Shown: positions 1 through 8,188, counted from the stretch's first letter. The stretch: 18,640 bases of DNA from DATKYV01 sp035528275 (GCA_035528275.1 DATKYV010000021.1:1-18640), one strand, 5' to 3'. Numbers and translations: made by a program. Notes: a model not told the origin generated them from the sequence alone.

Positions 1-149
1 TCGCTACGCTCCCCGGAAGGGTTTTAGAGTGAACTGGGGGGATTATACAGAAAGCCCTCCCGGCAAGCAACGCGCTCTCAATATGCCGGCGCGAATTGCC
101 GGCCCGCCTGAAACGCCCGGGAGCGTGGCATCCATCCGGGAGATTCGGT

Positions 150-179
150 TTGACAAAATCTTCCCGCCCTTCGGATAAT
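150..179 (+). promoter_or_regulatory. sigma70-type promoter of the dipeptidase-cyclophilin operon
   Basis: TTGACA at 150-155 and GATAAT at 174-179 are separated by 18 bases. This is a perfect -35 and a 5/6 -10 box. The expected transcription start is near 186, giving a leader of about 26 bases before the ATG at 212. A perfect 8-bp inverted repeat (CCCTTCGG at 167-174, CCGAAGGG at 194-201) straddles the -10 and could be an operator. The assignment is by eye; no other good promoter is visible in 1-211. Confidence 0.6.
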
Positions 180-185
180 CGGTTC

Positions 186-201
186 CCCTTCTACCGAAGG
201 G
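186..201 (+). promoter_or_regulatory. leader hairpin covering the dipeptidase Shine-Dalgarno
   Basis: CCCTTC (186-191) pairs perfectly with GAAGGG (196-201) around a TACC loop. GAAGGG is also the best ribosome-binding sequence for the ATG at 212, with a 10-base spacer. The predicted transcript starts at about the first base of the stem, so the RNA could hide its own ribosome site. The 6-bp stem is seen in the sequence; the regulatory role is inference. Confidence 0.35.
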
Positions 202-211
202 ACCGAGCCGT

Positions 212-1441
212 ATGCCCAACTTGCGTCGCGGTGTTTTCGTCATGCTCATGCTCTTCTTATCCGCGCCCCTCCCGCGCGCCGCCGGGCGAACACCTGAAGA
301 AGCTGGAAAAGTCGCGCAGCGCGTCCTCGAAAGAGCGATCGTCATCGATCTCCACTCCGACACCACGCAGATGATGCTCGACGAAGGGTACGACTTGGCT
401 GAGCCCGACAGCCTTTTCATGGTGAGTATCCCGAAGATGCGACAGGGCCACCTGGGCGCGGCATTCTTCTCCGTCTGGGTTTCAGTGGATTGGCCGAAAG
501 GCAACATCGTTCAACGCGCCTTGGACGAGATCGATGTGATCCACGAGCAGGTGGCGCGCCACTCGGACGCCCTCGGCCTTGCTTCCACTGCGGATGACAT
601 CGTCCGACTCCACGGCCAGAACAAGATCGCAATTCTCATGGGACTCGAGGGCGGACACGCGATTCGAAACGACCTTCGCCTTCTTGACATTTACTACCGT
701 CTGGGGGCCCGCTACATGACGCTCACCCACACCGCGCACACCGATTGGGCGGAATCGTCGGGACAAAGGGCGCGGGGAAGAGGTTTGAGCGATCTCGGCC
801 GCCAGGTTGTGGGGCGAATGAACCGCCTGGGCATGATGGTGGATATCTCGCACGTTTCCGACAAAACCTTCTTCGACACGCTGAGCGCGACCAAAGCGCC
901 GGTCATCGCCTCGCACTCTTCCTGCCGCGCTCTCTGCGCTCAGCCGCGCAACATGACCGACGAGATGATTCGCGCCCTGGCGAAAAACGGCGGCGTCATG
1001 TACATCAATTTCTATTCGGCCTTCCTGGATCCCACATACGCCGCGGCTCAGAAGAAAGTCTCAGCGAAACGCAAGGCGGAATTCGCGGCGGTGAGCAAGA
1101 GATTCGCTCATGACCGCAAGCGACTGGCCGAGGAGCTCCGCAGAATCTACGCGCGCTACGAGGCCGCCTTGCCGACGCCGAGCTTCGAGCGCATCGCCGA
1201 CCACATTGACCACGCGGTCCGGGTGGGTGGGATTGACCACGTGGGCCTGGGCTCGGATTTCGACGGCATCGATTCCGCCCCGCGCGGCATGGAAGACGTC
1301 TCCAAGCTCCCCAACCTGGTCCGCGAGCTGGCGCGCCGAGGCTACAGCGAAGAGGACTTGGAGAAAATCCTGGGAGGGAATACACTGCGCGTGATGCGGC
1401 AGGTGGAAGACGCAGCCGGAAAGCTGCAGGCTGGAGAGTGA
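212..1441 (+). CDS. exported membrane dipeptidase, peptidase family M19
   Basis: This 409-residue zinc dipeptidase of the renal (membrane) dipeptidase family hydrolyses dipeptides, including some with a D-residue. The N-terminus (two Arg, then a hydrophobic stretch at residues 8-20 and an Ala-rich end near 24) looks like a Sec signal peptide, so it should act in the periplasm or outside. Family zinc ligands are all visible: HSD at 48-50, the Glu of GLEGGHA (E146), His of ISHVSD (H214), His of ASHSS (H235) and Asp of GLGSDFDG (D349). Residues about 275-320 form a charged, helix-like insertion. The ATG at 212 has GAAGGG 10 bases upstream; an internal ATG at 242 is a poorer choice because it would cut into the signal peptide. 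It is the first gene of a three-gene operon; the next coding region starts within or just after its stop. Confidence 0.92.
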   Translation: MPNLRRGVFVMLMLFLSAPLPRAAGRTPEEAGKVAQRVLERAIVIDLHSDTTQMMLDEGYDLAEPDSLFMVSIPKMRQGHLGAAFFSVWVSVDWPKGNIVQRALDEIDVIHEQVARHSDALGLASTADDIVRLHGQNKIAILMGLEGGHAIRNDLRLLDIYYRLGARYMTLTHTAHTDWAESSGQRARGRGLSDLGRQVVGRMNRLGMMVDISHVSDKTFFDTLSATKAPVIASHSSCRALCAQPRNMTDEMIRALAKNGGVMYINFYSAFLDPTYAAAQKKVSAKRKAEFAAVSKRFAHDRKRLAEELRRIYARYEAALPTPSFERIADHIDHAVRVGGIDHVGLGSDFDGIDSAPRGMEDVSKLPNLVRELARRGYSEEDLEKILGGNTLRVMRQVEDAAGKLQAGE

Positions 1442-1449
1442 GGCGAGTC

Positions 1450-2130
1450 ATGAAACGAAGAATCGCATTGCTGGTCGTTGCGGGCTTGATCGTCCCGTTT
1501 CTTTGGAGCCAGACGGCTGAGAAGAAGGCGCCGGAACCGGCGCCGGAACCGGCGCCGGAGGTCAAACTGAATCAGCCGCCCGGCCTTTACGCGGTCTTTG
1601 ACACTTCGATGGGCCGCGTGGTCTGCCGCCTGTTTCCGGACAAAGCTCCGGAAACCGTCAAGAACTTCGTGGAATTGACGAATGGAACGAAGCGATGGTA
1701 CGACGACAAGAAGAAAACCTGGGTGAAGCGGCGCTACTACGACGGGCTCACCTTCCATCGCGTGATCCCCAAGTTCATGATTCAGGGCGGCGACCAGTTG
1801 GGGACCGGCTCCAGCAGCATCGGCTTCACTTTCAAAGATGAGTTCAGCCCGGACCTGATGTTTGCCGAGCCCGGCAAACTCGCCATGGCCAACACCGGGC
1901 CCAACACCAACGGCGGCCAGTTCTTCATCACCGTGGCGCCGACGGAATGGCTCAACAACCATCACAGCATCTTCGGCGAAGTCGTCGAGGGGCAGGACGT
2001 TGTGGACATGATTTCCCAGGTCCCGCGCGACGCGAATGACAAGCCCCAGAAACCCGTCGTCATGCGGAAAGTAACGATTGTGGATACGCGGGGCGAAGCC
2101 AAACCCGAAACCCCCAAGGAGAATCAATGA
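1450..2130 (+). CDS. exported cyclophilin-type peptidyl-prolyl isomerase
   Basis: Peptidyl-prolyl cis-trans isomerase of the cyclophilin family, 226 residues, a protein-folding helper. The first ~20 residues (MKRR then a strongly hydrophobic run) are a signal peptide or membrane anchor with no lipobox Cys, so the enzyme probably works outside the cytoplasmic membrane. An Ala-Pro-Glu-Pro linker follows, then the barrel domain. Active-site residues of human CypA have counterparts: FHR and FMIQGG, NTNGGQFF, EWL (the Trp of cyclosporin-sensitive types) and the downstream His. I chose ATG 1450 (GAGG at 1440-1443, 6-base spacer) over the in-frame GTG at 1438, which overlaps the dipeptidase stop and lacks a spaced ribosome site. 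Its own stop overlaps the start of the next cyclophilin gene. Confidence 0.9.
   Translation: MKRRIALLVVAGLIVPFLWSQTAEKKAPEPAPEPAPEVKLNQPPGLYAVFDTSMGRVVCRLFPDKAPETVKNFVELTNGTKRWYDDKKKTWVKRRYYDGLTFHRVIPKFMIQGGDQLGTGSSSIGFTFKDEFSPDLMFAEPGKLAMANTGPNTNGGQFFITVAPTEWLNNHHSIFGEVVEGQDVVDMISQVPRDANDKPQKPVVMRKVTIVDTRGEAKPETPKENQ
1528..1560 (+). repeat. 12-bp in-frame tandem repeat encoding Ala-Pro-Glu-Pro
   Basis: The unit GCGCCGGAACCG occurs twice in full (1528-1539, 1540-1551) and once in part (1552-1560). It encodes the APEP linker between the signal peptide and the cyclophilin domain. Being in frame and in a linker, copy number could vary without breaking the enzyme. Confidence 0.75.
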
Positions 2131-2657
2131 GTGAATTGAAACCGGGCCTTTATGCCACCTTCGAAACCCCACAAGGCGATATCACGGTTCAACTCTTTCC
2201 CGACCGGGCGCCCAAAACGGTCGCCAACTTTGTGGGGCTCGCCTGCGGCACCGTCGAATACGTTGACGCAAAGACGCGCCAGCGCACCAAAGGCCGCTTC
2301 TACGACGGCTTGACCTTCCATCGCGTGATTCCGAAGTTCATGATCCAGGGCGGCTGCCCCCTGGGGAACGGGACGGGCGGACCGGGATTTCAATTCGAGG
2401 ATGAATTCACCAAAGGGCTGGAGTTTGACCGGCCCGGGATGCTGGCGATGGCCAACTCCGGGCCCAACACCAACGGCAGCCAGTTCTTCATCACGGTGGC
2501 GGCGACGAAGTGGCTGAACAGCCGCCACACGATTTTCGGGGAAGTCGTGGAAGGTCAGAACGTCGTGGAGAAGGTTTGCGCTGTCGCGCGCGACCGGCAG
2601 GACCGGCCGAGCACACCCGTAGTTCTGAAGACCGTCAGGATCGAGGAAGTCAAGTAG
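2127..2657 (+). CDS. cytoplasmic cyclophilin-type peptidyl-prolyl isomerase
   Basis: A second cyclophilin, 176 residues with no signal peptide, so presumably cytoplasmic (the role PpiB plays in Escherichia coli). It shares long identical stretches with the preceding gene (YDGLTFHRVIPKFMIQGG, then NTNG-QFFITVA) and has the same active-site set including the Trp of KWLN, which is Phe in many bacterial cyclophilins. The ATG overlaps the upstream stop as ATGA, and AAGGAG (2116-2121) lies 5 bases before it, so the pair is translationally coupled. The two genes look like a tandem duplication in which one copy gained or kept an export signal. It is the last gene of the operon; the next gene is convergent, 46 bases away. 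Confidence 0.92.
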   Translation: MSELKPGLYATFETPQGDITVQLFPDRAPKTVANFVGLACGTVEYVDAKTRQRTKGRFYDGLTFHRVIPKFMIQGGCPLGNGTGGPGFQFEDEFTKGLEFDRPGMLAMANSGPNTNGSQFFITVAATKWLNSRHTIFGEVVEGQNVVEKVCAVARDRQDRPSTPVVLKTVRIEEVK

Positions 2658-2703
2658 AGACGAGTCGGCCGGCGCTTCCCGGCGGGCAGCGAGCCGGTCC
2701 CAC

Positions 2704-3630
2704 CTATACCTTGATCACATCCACCAGCGACTTGACGGCGGCGGCGGATTTCTCGAGGGCCACCTTTTCTTCCGGTGTCAGCTTGATTTCGATGATCTGC
2801 TCGATCCCCTTGGCGCCGAGCTTCACTGGAACACCCACGAACAGCCCCTGGATGCCGTACTCGCCTTCCAGGTAAGCCGCGCAGGGCAGGATCTTCTTCC
2901 GGTCGTTGAAAATGGCGTCCACCATTTCCACGACGGCCGCGGACGGAGCGTAGAACGCGCTGCCGGTCTTGAGCAGCTTGACAATCTCCGCGCCGCCGCC
3001 CGCCGTGCGCTCGATAATCTTGTCGAGCTGTTCTTTGGGCATCAGCTCGGTAACGGGGATTCCCGCCACCGTCGTGTAACGGGGCACGGGCACCATGGTG
3101 TCGCCGTGGCCGCCGAGGACAAAGCCTTGGACGTTCTGAACGGAGACGTTCAAGGCTTCGGCGATAAAGGTCCGATAGCGCGCCGTATCCAGGATGCCCG
3201 CCATCCCCATGACCCGGTGCTTGGGATAACCGCTCACCCGAAACGCCGTCTGCGCCATGGCATCCAGCGGGTTGGTGACCACGATGAGGATGGCGTTCGG
3301 CGAAACTTTTGCCGCCTTCCCGATCGCGTCCTTCACGACGTCGTAGTTGGCTTTGAGCAGGTCGTCGCGGCTCATTCCCGGCTTACGTGGAAAACCCGCG
3401 GTCATCACGATCAAGTCCGAGTTCGCCGTGTCGGCGTAGTCGTTGGTCCCTGTGACTTTGAGGTCGTAGCCCTCGATGGGGCCCGATTCGAGCAGGTCCA
3501 GCCCTTTGCCCTGCGGGACTCCTTCCAGTATATCGATTAAGACGATGTCGCCAAGTTGCTTGTCGGCAAGGCGGTGGGCCAAAGTCGCGCCCACATTGCC
3601 CGCGCCGATCACCGTGATCTTCTTGCGCAT
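2704..3630 (-). CDS. mdh: malate dehydrogenase, LDH-like type
   Basis: NAD-dependent malate dehydrogenase, 308 residues, oxidising malate to oxaloacetate in the TCA cycle. It is the lactate-dehydrogenase-like kind. The Rossmann motif GAGNVG (9-14) and Asp33 (LID) point to NAD. Arg82 and Arg88 (PRKPGMSR) are the dicarboxylate-selecting pair, Asn120 (VTNP) and Asp148-Arg151 (LDTAR) bind substrate, and His175 (GGHGD) is the catalytic base. The Arg at the specificity position argues for malate rather than lactate. The reading frame extends to a TTG at 3648, but ATG 3630 has GGGAGG just upstream and starts the fold directly (MRKKITVIG), so I use it. It is the last gene of the acnA-icd-mdh run, 63 bases after icd. 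Confidence 0.94.
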   Translation of the reverse strand: MRKKITVIGAGNVGATLAHRLADKQLGDIVLIDILEGVPQGKGLDLLESGPIEGYDLKVTGTNDYADTANSDLIVMTAGFPRKPGMSRDDLLKANYDVVKDAIGKAAKVSPNAILIVVTNPLDAMAQTAFRVSGYPKHRVMGMAGILDTARYRTFIAEALNVSVQNVQGFVLGGHGDTMVPVPRYTTVAGIPVTELMPKEQLDKIIERTAGGGAEIVKLLKTGSAFYAPSAAVVEMVDAIFNDRKKILPCAAYLEGEYGIQGLFVGVPVKLGAKGIEQIIEIKLTPEEKVALEKSAAAVKSLVDVIKV

Positions 3631-3657
3631 GACGCCTCCCGTATTCAAGATGGCCGA

Positions 3658-3680
3658 GCCCGGCGACCGGACCGCCGGGC
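3658..3680 (-). other. intercistronic hairpin between icd and mdh
   Basis: A perfect 7-bp stem (GCCCGGC at 3658-3664 with GCCGGGC at 3674-3680) has a 9-base loop and lies in the 63-base gap between icd and mdh. No U-run follows on the minus strand, so it is not a typical terminator. In such a position it may affect mRNA processing or stability; that is inference. Confidence 0.4.
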
Positions 3681-3693
3681 ACGACTGCCGAGC

Positions 3694-5133
3694 TTACGCG
3701 GCCCGCGCTTTGCCCTTGTCCATGTTCTCGATGATGGCGCCGGCAAAAGCGCTGGTGCCCAGTTTCTGAGCGTCGGTGATGCCTTCCATCTTCATCAGCC
3801 GCTCCAGGTCGTAGGTGACGCGGTGCTGCGCGATGGTGGCCGCCAGAGCGTTCTCAATGAGGTCCCCCACCTCCTGCCAGCCCATGTATTCAAACATCAG
3901 CACGCCCGAGCGGATGAGCGCGCCGGGGTTGATGACGTCCTTGTCGGCGTACTTGGGGGCCGTGCCGTGCGTGGCTTCGAAAACGCCAAAGCCGTCGCCG
4001 ATATTGGCGCCGGGCGCTACGCCCAAGCCACCGATCTGCGCCGCACAGGCGTCGGAGAGGTAATCTCCGTTCAGGTTCGGCGTGCAGACGAGTTCATACT
4101 CGGCCGCGCGTGTCAGGATTTGCTGCAACATCGAGTCGGCGATGCGGTCGTTCACCAGGATCTTTTCCTTCCACTTGCCCTTGCCGTGCGTGGCGTAGAT
4201 GGAATCCAGACAAGCCTTCACCTCGGCGTAGATCTGCTGTTTGAAGGCGTCGGTGGCCATTTCCAGGCCGGGTTCGACCTTCGCAGCGTTGGCCTCAATC
4301 GAAATATCGGGGTTCCGGTCTTTGTTGTCGAGGATCCAACTCTCGCGCTCGGTCACCACGTGCTGGCGGAATTCTTCGCGGGCCAGCTCGTAACCCCAAT
4401 CGCGGAACGCGCCCTCGGTGAATTTCATAATGTTGCCTTTGTGGTCCAGGGTCACGGTCTTGCGGCCGTGGTCGATGGCGTAGCGGATGGCGCGCCGCAC
4501 CAATTGCTTGGTGGCGGTTCTGGAAATCGGCTTGATCCCCACGCCGGCGTCGGGGCGAATCTGCTTCTTGGCTTTTTCCGCGCTCAACAAGGCGTTGACG
4601 AACTCGATGACCTTCTTCGCCTCCGGTGTCCCTTCCTTCCACTCCATGCCCGCGTACACGTCTTCCGTGTTCTCGCGGAAGATCACGATATTCATCCGCT
4701 CCGGGTGCTTGACGGGCGAAGGAACGCCGGGAATGAATTTCACCGGCCGCCAGCAGGCGTAGAGGTTGAGGATCTGCCGCAGCGCTACGTTCAGGCTGCT
4801 AATACCGCCGCCCACCGGCGTGGTCAGCGGCCCTTTGATGGCGATGCGAAACGCCGTGATAGCGTCGAGCGTTCCCTGGGGGAGCCATTCGCCGAACTGC
4901 TTGAACGCCTTCTCGCCAGCAAAGACTTCGTACCAGACAATGCGTCGCTTTCCGCCAAAGACCTTTTCCACCGCCGCGTCGAAAACGCGTTGCGAGGCCT
5001 TCCAGATATCTCTGCCTGTGCCGTCGCCTTCGATATAGGGGATGATAGGTCTTTCTGGGATGACAAATTTTCCGTCAACGAACTGGATAGTCTGTCCGTC
5101 GGCGGGAACAGGAACTCCGTTATAAGATGCCAT
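3694..5133 (-). CDS. icd: isocitrate dehydrogenase, NADP-dependent
   Basis: Isocitrate dehydrogenase, 479 residues, converting isocitrate to 2-oxoglutarate and CO2 with NADP. It is of the E. coli Icd type but about 60 residues longer. Visible motifs are PYIEGDGTG (32-40), the isocitrate-binding GGGISSLNVALRQ (108-120), ENTEDVYAG with Tyr160, HKGNIMKFTEGAF with the catalytic Lys, and GDYLSD. The NADP-selecting residues match E. coli Icd: Lys-Tyr of APKYA, and Tyr and Arg of VTYDLER. Ser113, the serine phosphorylated by AceK in E. coli, is present, but the preceding Arg is Ser here. The start has GGAGGG upstream with an 11-base spacer that includes six T. Downstream partner is mdh; upstream is acnA, 153 bases away, an interval without a clear promoter or terminator. 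Confidence 0.94.
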   Translation of the reverse strand: MASYNGVPVPADGQTIQFVDGKFVIPERPIIPYIEGDGTGRDIWKASQRVFDAAVEKVFGGKRRIVWYEVFAGEKAFKQFGEWLPQGTLDAITAFRIAIKGPLTTPVGGGISSLNVALRQILNLYACWRPVKFIPGVPSPVKHPERMNIVIFRENTEDVYAGMEWKEGTPEAKKVIEFVNALLSAEKAKKQIRPDAGVGIKPISRTATKQLVRRAIRYAIDHGRKTVTLDHKGNIMKFTEGAFRDWGYELAREEFRQHVVTERESWILDNKDRNPDISIEANAAKVEPGLEMATDAFKQQIYAEVKACLDSIYATHGKGKWKEKILVNDRIADSMLQQILTRAAEYELVCTPNLNGDYLSDACAAQIGGLGVAPGANIGDGFGVFEATHGTAPKYADKDVINPGALIRSGVLMFEYMGWQEVGDLIENALAATIAQHRVTYDLERLMKMEGITDAQKLGTSAFAGAIIENMDKGKARAA

Positions 5134-5286
5134 GGGCGAAAAAACCCTCCGTCTTCAGATTTAGTGTCCTTGGGGGCAATTCAGGGGCCAGACAAGACTG
5201 CTCCCGAAGACACCAGAACTCCATTAAGTCCCTTCCCTTTCGCAGGTTAGCCAGCGAGTCGAAAAATCCCGCCCCAAGGCCGCCAT

Positions 5287-8004
5287 TTACGCGGCCCTGA
5301 GCAAGCTGCGGAGGACAGTGGGAAGGATGCCGCCATTGCGGTAGTAGTTCACCTCGACCGCAGAATCGAGCCTGGCAACGGCTTTGAAACTTCGCTTCGC
5401 CCCTTCGGGGTCGGTCACGGTGACCGTCACCTCTGCCCGCGGCCTGATTTCGTGGCTAAGGCCAGTGACGTCAAACGTCTCATGGCCGGTCAGGCCCAGC
5501 GAGGCGGCGCTCTGCCCCTCCGGGAATTGCAGAGGCAGCACGCCCATTCCCACCAGGTTGCTGCGGTGGATGCGCTCGTAAGACTCGGCCAGGACGGCCT
5601 TCACGCCCAGCAGCAGCGTGCCCTTGGCCGCCCAATCGCGCGAAGACCCGGAGCCGTACTCCTTTCCAGCGACGACCACGAGCGGCACACCTTCCTGCTT
5701 GTAGCGCATGGCCGCGTCGTAAATCGACATTCGCTCGCCATCCGGGAAGTGAAGGGTGATGCCGCCTTCGGTCCCGGGGAGGAGCGTGTTCTTCAGGCGG
5801 ATGTTGGCAAAAGTTCCGCGGACCATGACGCGGTCGTTGCCGCGCCGCGAGCCGAAGGAATTAAAGTCCTTCTTCACCACCCCGCGCCCGATCAGGAACC
5901 GGCCCGCCGGCCCGTCCTCGGGGATATCGCCTGCCGGTGAGATGTGGTCCGTGGTGACCGAATCTCCCAGCAGAGTAAGGACCCGCGCGCCGCGGATTTC
6001 GCCAATCGGCGGCGGCTCAGGGCGCAAATCGGTGAAGAACGGCGGCTCTTGAATGTAAGTAGAATCCGCTTTCCAGTCGTAAAGCGCGCCGCCTGCCACC
6101 GGAATGGCGTTCCAGGTCGGATTGCCGTCCCAGACGTTCTTGTAGACTTCCCGGAACATCTCGGGACGGACCGCGCGGTCCATCGTGGTGAGGACTTCCT
6201 GCTGCGATGGCCAAATATCACGCAGATAGACCGGCTTGCCGTCGCGGTCCATTCCGATGGGTTCCTTTTCCAAATCTATGTCCACGGTCCCCGCCAGGGC
6301 GTAAGCCACGACCAGCGGCGGCGACGCAAGGTAATTCGCGCGGACGTGGGGATGAATGCGGCCTTCAAAATTCCTGTTCCCCGAAAGAACCGCCGCCGCC
6401 ACCAGTTGGTTCTCCGAGACCGCCTTGGCCACTTCGGGTGGGAGCGGGCCACTGTTGCCGATACAGGTGGTGCATCCGTAGCCCACCAGCGTGAATCGCA
6501 GCGCCGCCAGGGGCTCGAGCAAACCGGCCGCCTTCAAGTATTCCGTCACCACCTTCGACCCCGGCGCCAGGCTGGTCTTCACGTAGGGCTGGACCTGGAG
6601 CCCGCGCTCCGCAGCCTTCTTCGCCACCAGGCCCGCGCCCAGCATCACGGAAGGATTTGAGGTGTTCGTGCAGGAAGTAATCGCCGCAATCACCACCGAG
6701 CCGTGCTTGAGGGCGGCCTCCGTGCCGTTGAAACTCACCTTCGCGGCGCGCTCGGTCTCACCCGCCGACAGACCAAATCCACGTTCCTTGACGGGCGCGG
6801 TCAGCGCCTGGCGGAACGCGAACCTCATCTGTGAAAGCGGCACGCGGTCCTGCGGGCGCTTCGGCCCGGCGAGACTCGACTCCACGGTCCCGAGGTCGAG
6901 CTCCAGCGTATCGCTGAACTCCGGGTCGGGCGTCTCCTCAGTGCGGAAGATGCCCTGCTCCTTGGTGTATCTCTCGACGCGGTCCACTTCCTCATCGCTG
7001 CGCCCCGTCTGGCGGAGGTAACGCAAGGTTTCAGCATCCACAGGGAAAAACCCCATCGTGGCGCCATACTCGGGAGACATGTTGGCCACTGTGGCACGGT
7101 CGGCGAGCGTCATCTGCGAGAGACCGCTGCCGTAGAATTCGACGAACTTGTCCACCACGCCTTTCTTGCGCAGAATCTGGGTGACGGTCAGCACCAGGTC
7201 CGTGGCCGTGACGCCTTCCCGCAGCTTCCCTTTCAGTTTGAACCCCACCACCTTGGGCGTCAGGAAGTAGCAAGGCTGGCCCAGCATCGCCGCCTCGGCC
7301 TCGATGCCTCCCACGCCCCAGCCGAGCACTCCCAGGCCGTTGATCATGGTGGTATGGGAGTCAGTCCCGACCAGCGTGTCGGGGAGAAGAACCGTCTCTC
7401 CGCCGTTCTGGCGGACCAGGACGACCTTGGCCAGAAACTCCAGATTCACCTGGTGAACGATGCCCGTGGCGGGCGGCACCACGCGGAAACCCTCGAAAGC
7501 CCGCTGTCCCCAGCGGAGGAACTCATACCGTTCACGGTTGCGCTGGAACTCGATCTCCGCATTGTGCTCCAGAGCCTGGGTGGTTCCGAAAAAATCCACC
7601 TGAACGGAATGATCAATGACCAGATCAACGGGCACCAGCGGATTGATCTTCGCCGGGTCTCCACCCAAGCGCTGCATCGCCGAGCGCATGGCAGCCAGGT
7701 CGACGACCGCAGGGACACCGGTGAAATCCTGCAGGATGACACGGGCCGGCTTGAAGGGGACTTCGCGCGGCGCGGGCGCCGAAGCCGCCCAGGCCGCAAG
7801 GCCTCGAACGTCATCCTCGGTGATGAGATGGCCGTCGCAGTTCCGCAAGACCGCTTCCAGCAAAACTCTGATCGAGAACGGCAGGCGCGAAATCTTGCCA
7901 AGGCCGGATTCCTCAAGCTGATTCAGACGATAGATGATTGCCGGGCCACTTGCGGTTTTTATGGAATCACGCGCCCCAAAAGGGTCCTTGCTGCTCCTGT
8001 TCAT
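5287..8004 (-). CDS. acnA: aconitate hydratase, AcnA type
   Basis: Aconitase, 905 residues, interconverting citrate and isocitrate. Length and motifs fit the AcnA/IRP1 class rather than AcnB. The [4Fe-4S] ligands are Cys445 (TSCTNTSNPS), Cys511 and Cys514 (YGCTTCIGNSG). Other family signatures are LVGTDSHTTM (211-220), GWGVGGIEAEA, the C-terminal swivel motif GDSVTTDHISPAG and EYGSGSSRDWAAKG. The open frame extends to 8061, but ATG 8004 is preceded by GGGAGAGG with a 4-5 base spacer, and the extra 19 residues have no family look, so 8004 is preferred. It is the first gene of the minus-strand TCA cluster, feeding isocitrate to the Icd encoded next. Upstream lies the 645-base gene-free stretch, which must hold its promoter. 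Confidence 0.94.
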   Translation of the reverse strand: MNRSSKDPFGARDSIKTASGPAIIYRLNQLEESGLGKISRLPFSIRVLLEAVLRNCDGHLITEDDVRGLAAWAASAPAPREVPFKPARVILQDFTGVPAVVDLAAMRSAMQRLGGDPAKINPLVPVDLVIDHSVQVDFFGTTQALEHNAEIEFQRNRERYEFLRWGQRAFEGFRVVPPATGIVHQVNLEFLAKVVLVRQNGGETVLLPDTLVGTDSHTTMINGLGVLGWGVGGIEAEAAMLGQPCYFLTPKVVGFKLKGKLREGVTATDLVLTVTQILRKKGVVDKFVEFYGSGLSQMTLADRATVANMSPEYGATMGFFPVDAETLRYLRQTGRSDEEVDRVERYTKEQGIFRTEETPDPEFSDTLELDLGTVESSLAGPKRPQDRVPLSQMRFAFRQALTAPVKERGFGLSAGETERAAKVSFNGTEAALKHGSVVIAAITSCTNTSNPSVMLGAGLVAKKAAERGLQVQPYVKTSLAPGSKVVTEYLKAAGLLEPLAALRFTLVGYGCTTCIGNSGPLPPEVAKAVSENQLVAAAVLSGNRNFEGRIHPHVRANYLASPPLVVAYALAGTVDIDLEKEPIGMDRDGKPVYLRDIWPSQQEVLTTMDRAVRPEMFREVYKNVWDGNPTWNAIPVAGGALYDWKADSTYIQEPPFFTDLRPEPPPIGEIRGARVLTLLGDSVTTDHISPAGDIPEDGPAGRFLIGRGVVKKDFNSFGSRRGNDRVMVRGTFANIRLKNTLLPGTEGGITLHFPDGERMSIYDAAMRYKQEGVPLVVVAGKEYGSGSSRDWAAKGTLLLGVKAVLAESYERIHRSNLVGMGVLPLQFPEGQSAASLGLTGHETFDVTGLSHEIRPRAEVTVTVTDPEGAKRSFKAVARLDSAVEVNYYRNGGILPTVLRSLLRAA

Positions 8005-8077
8005 GAATCCTCTCCCGGACAAACATTTTATGATACCCCCTATGGTTGAAGATGACGACACAATTCCGAAACTGGGG

Positions 8078-8119
8078 ATTCGAAATTCGAAACTCGAAAA
8101 GTGAAATTCGAAACCGGAG
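8078..8119. repeat. degenerate heptamer repeat run, ATTCGAA family
   Basis: Six consecutive 7-base units run without gaps: ATTCGAA, ATTCGAA, ACTCGAA, AAGTGAA, ATTCGAA, ACCGGAG. Three are identical. The A at position 1 is fixed in all six, and the last unit is the most diverged. The run sits about 75 bases upstream of the acnA start codon. Confidence 0.7.
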
Positions 8120-8132
8120 AATCGCTGTATTC

Positions 8133-8174
8133 CACTGTCCCCTGTAACCTACCCCCTGTAACCTGAAACCTCCA
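8133..8174. repeat. degenerate heptamer repeat run, CCCTGTA/ACCTxxx family
   Basis: Six adjacent 7-base units: CACTGTC, CCCTGTA, ACCTACC, CCCTGTA, ACCTGAA, ACCTCCA. CCCTGTA-ACCT recurs with a 14-base spacing, so the run can also be read as a 14-base unit. It begins only 13 bases after the previous heptamer run but with a different consensus and phase. Confidence 0.65.
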
Positions 8175-8188
8175 GTTGGGTACGTTCG

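Noticed and set aside
1..27. Possible tail of an upstream gene in frame 1 ending at TAG 25-27
   Set aside because: Eight codons are too few to tell a gene end from chance.
85..103. GCCGGC...GCCGGC dyad upstream of the dipeptidase as a terminator
   Set aside because: No U-run follows, and GCCGGC is self-complementary and common in GC-rich DNA.
2658..2703. GC-rich stem (GCCGG/CCGGC) between convergent cyclophilin and mdh as a two-way terminator
   Set aside because: The stem is only 5 bp and no T-run lies on either side.
3556..5250. 564-residue open frame on + opposite icd
   Set aside because: It is antisense to a clear icd, with His/Arg/Val-rich composition and no domain. Long antisense frames are expected opposite GC-rich genes.
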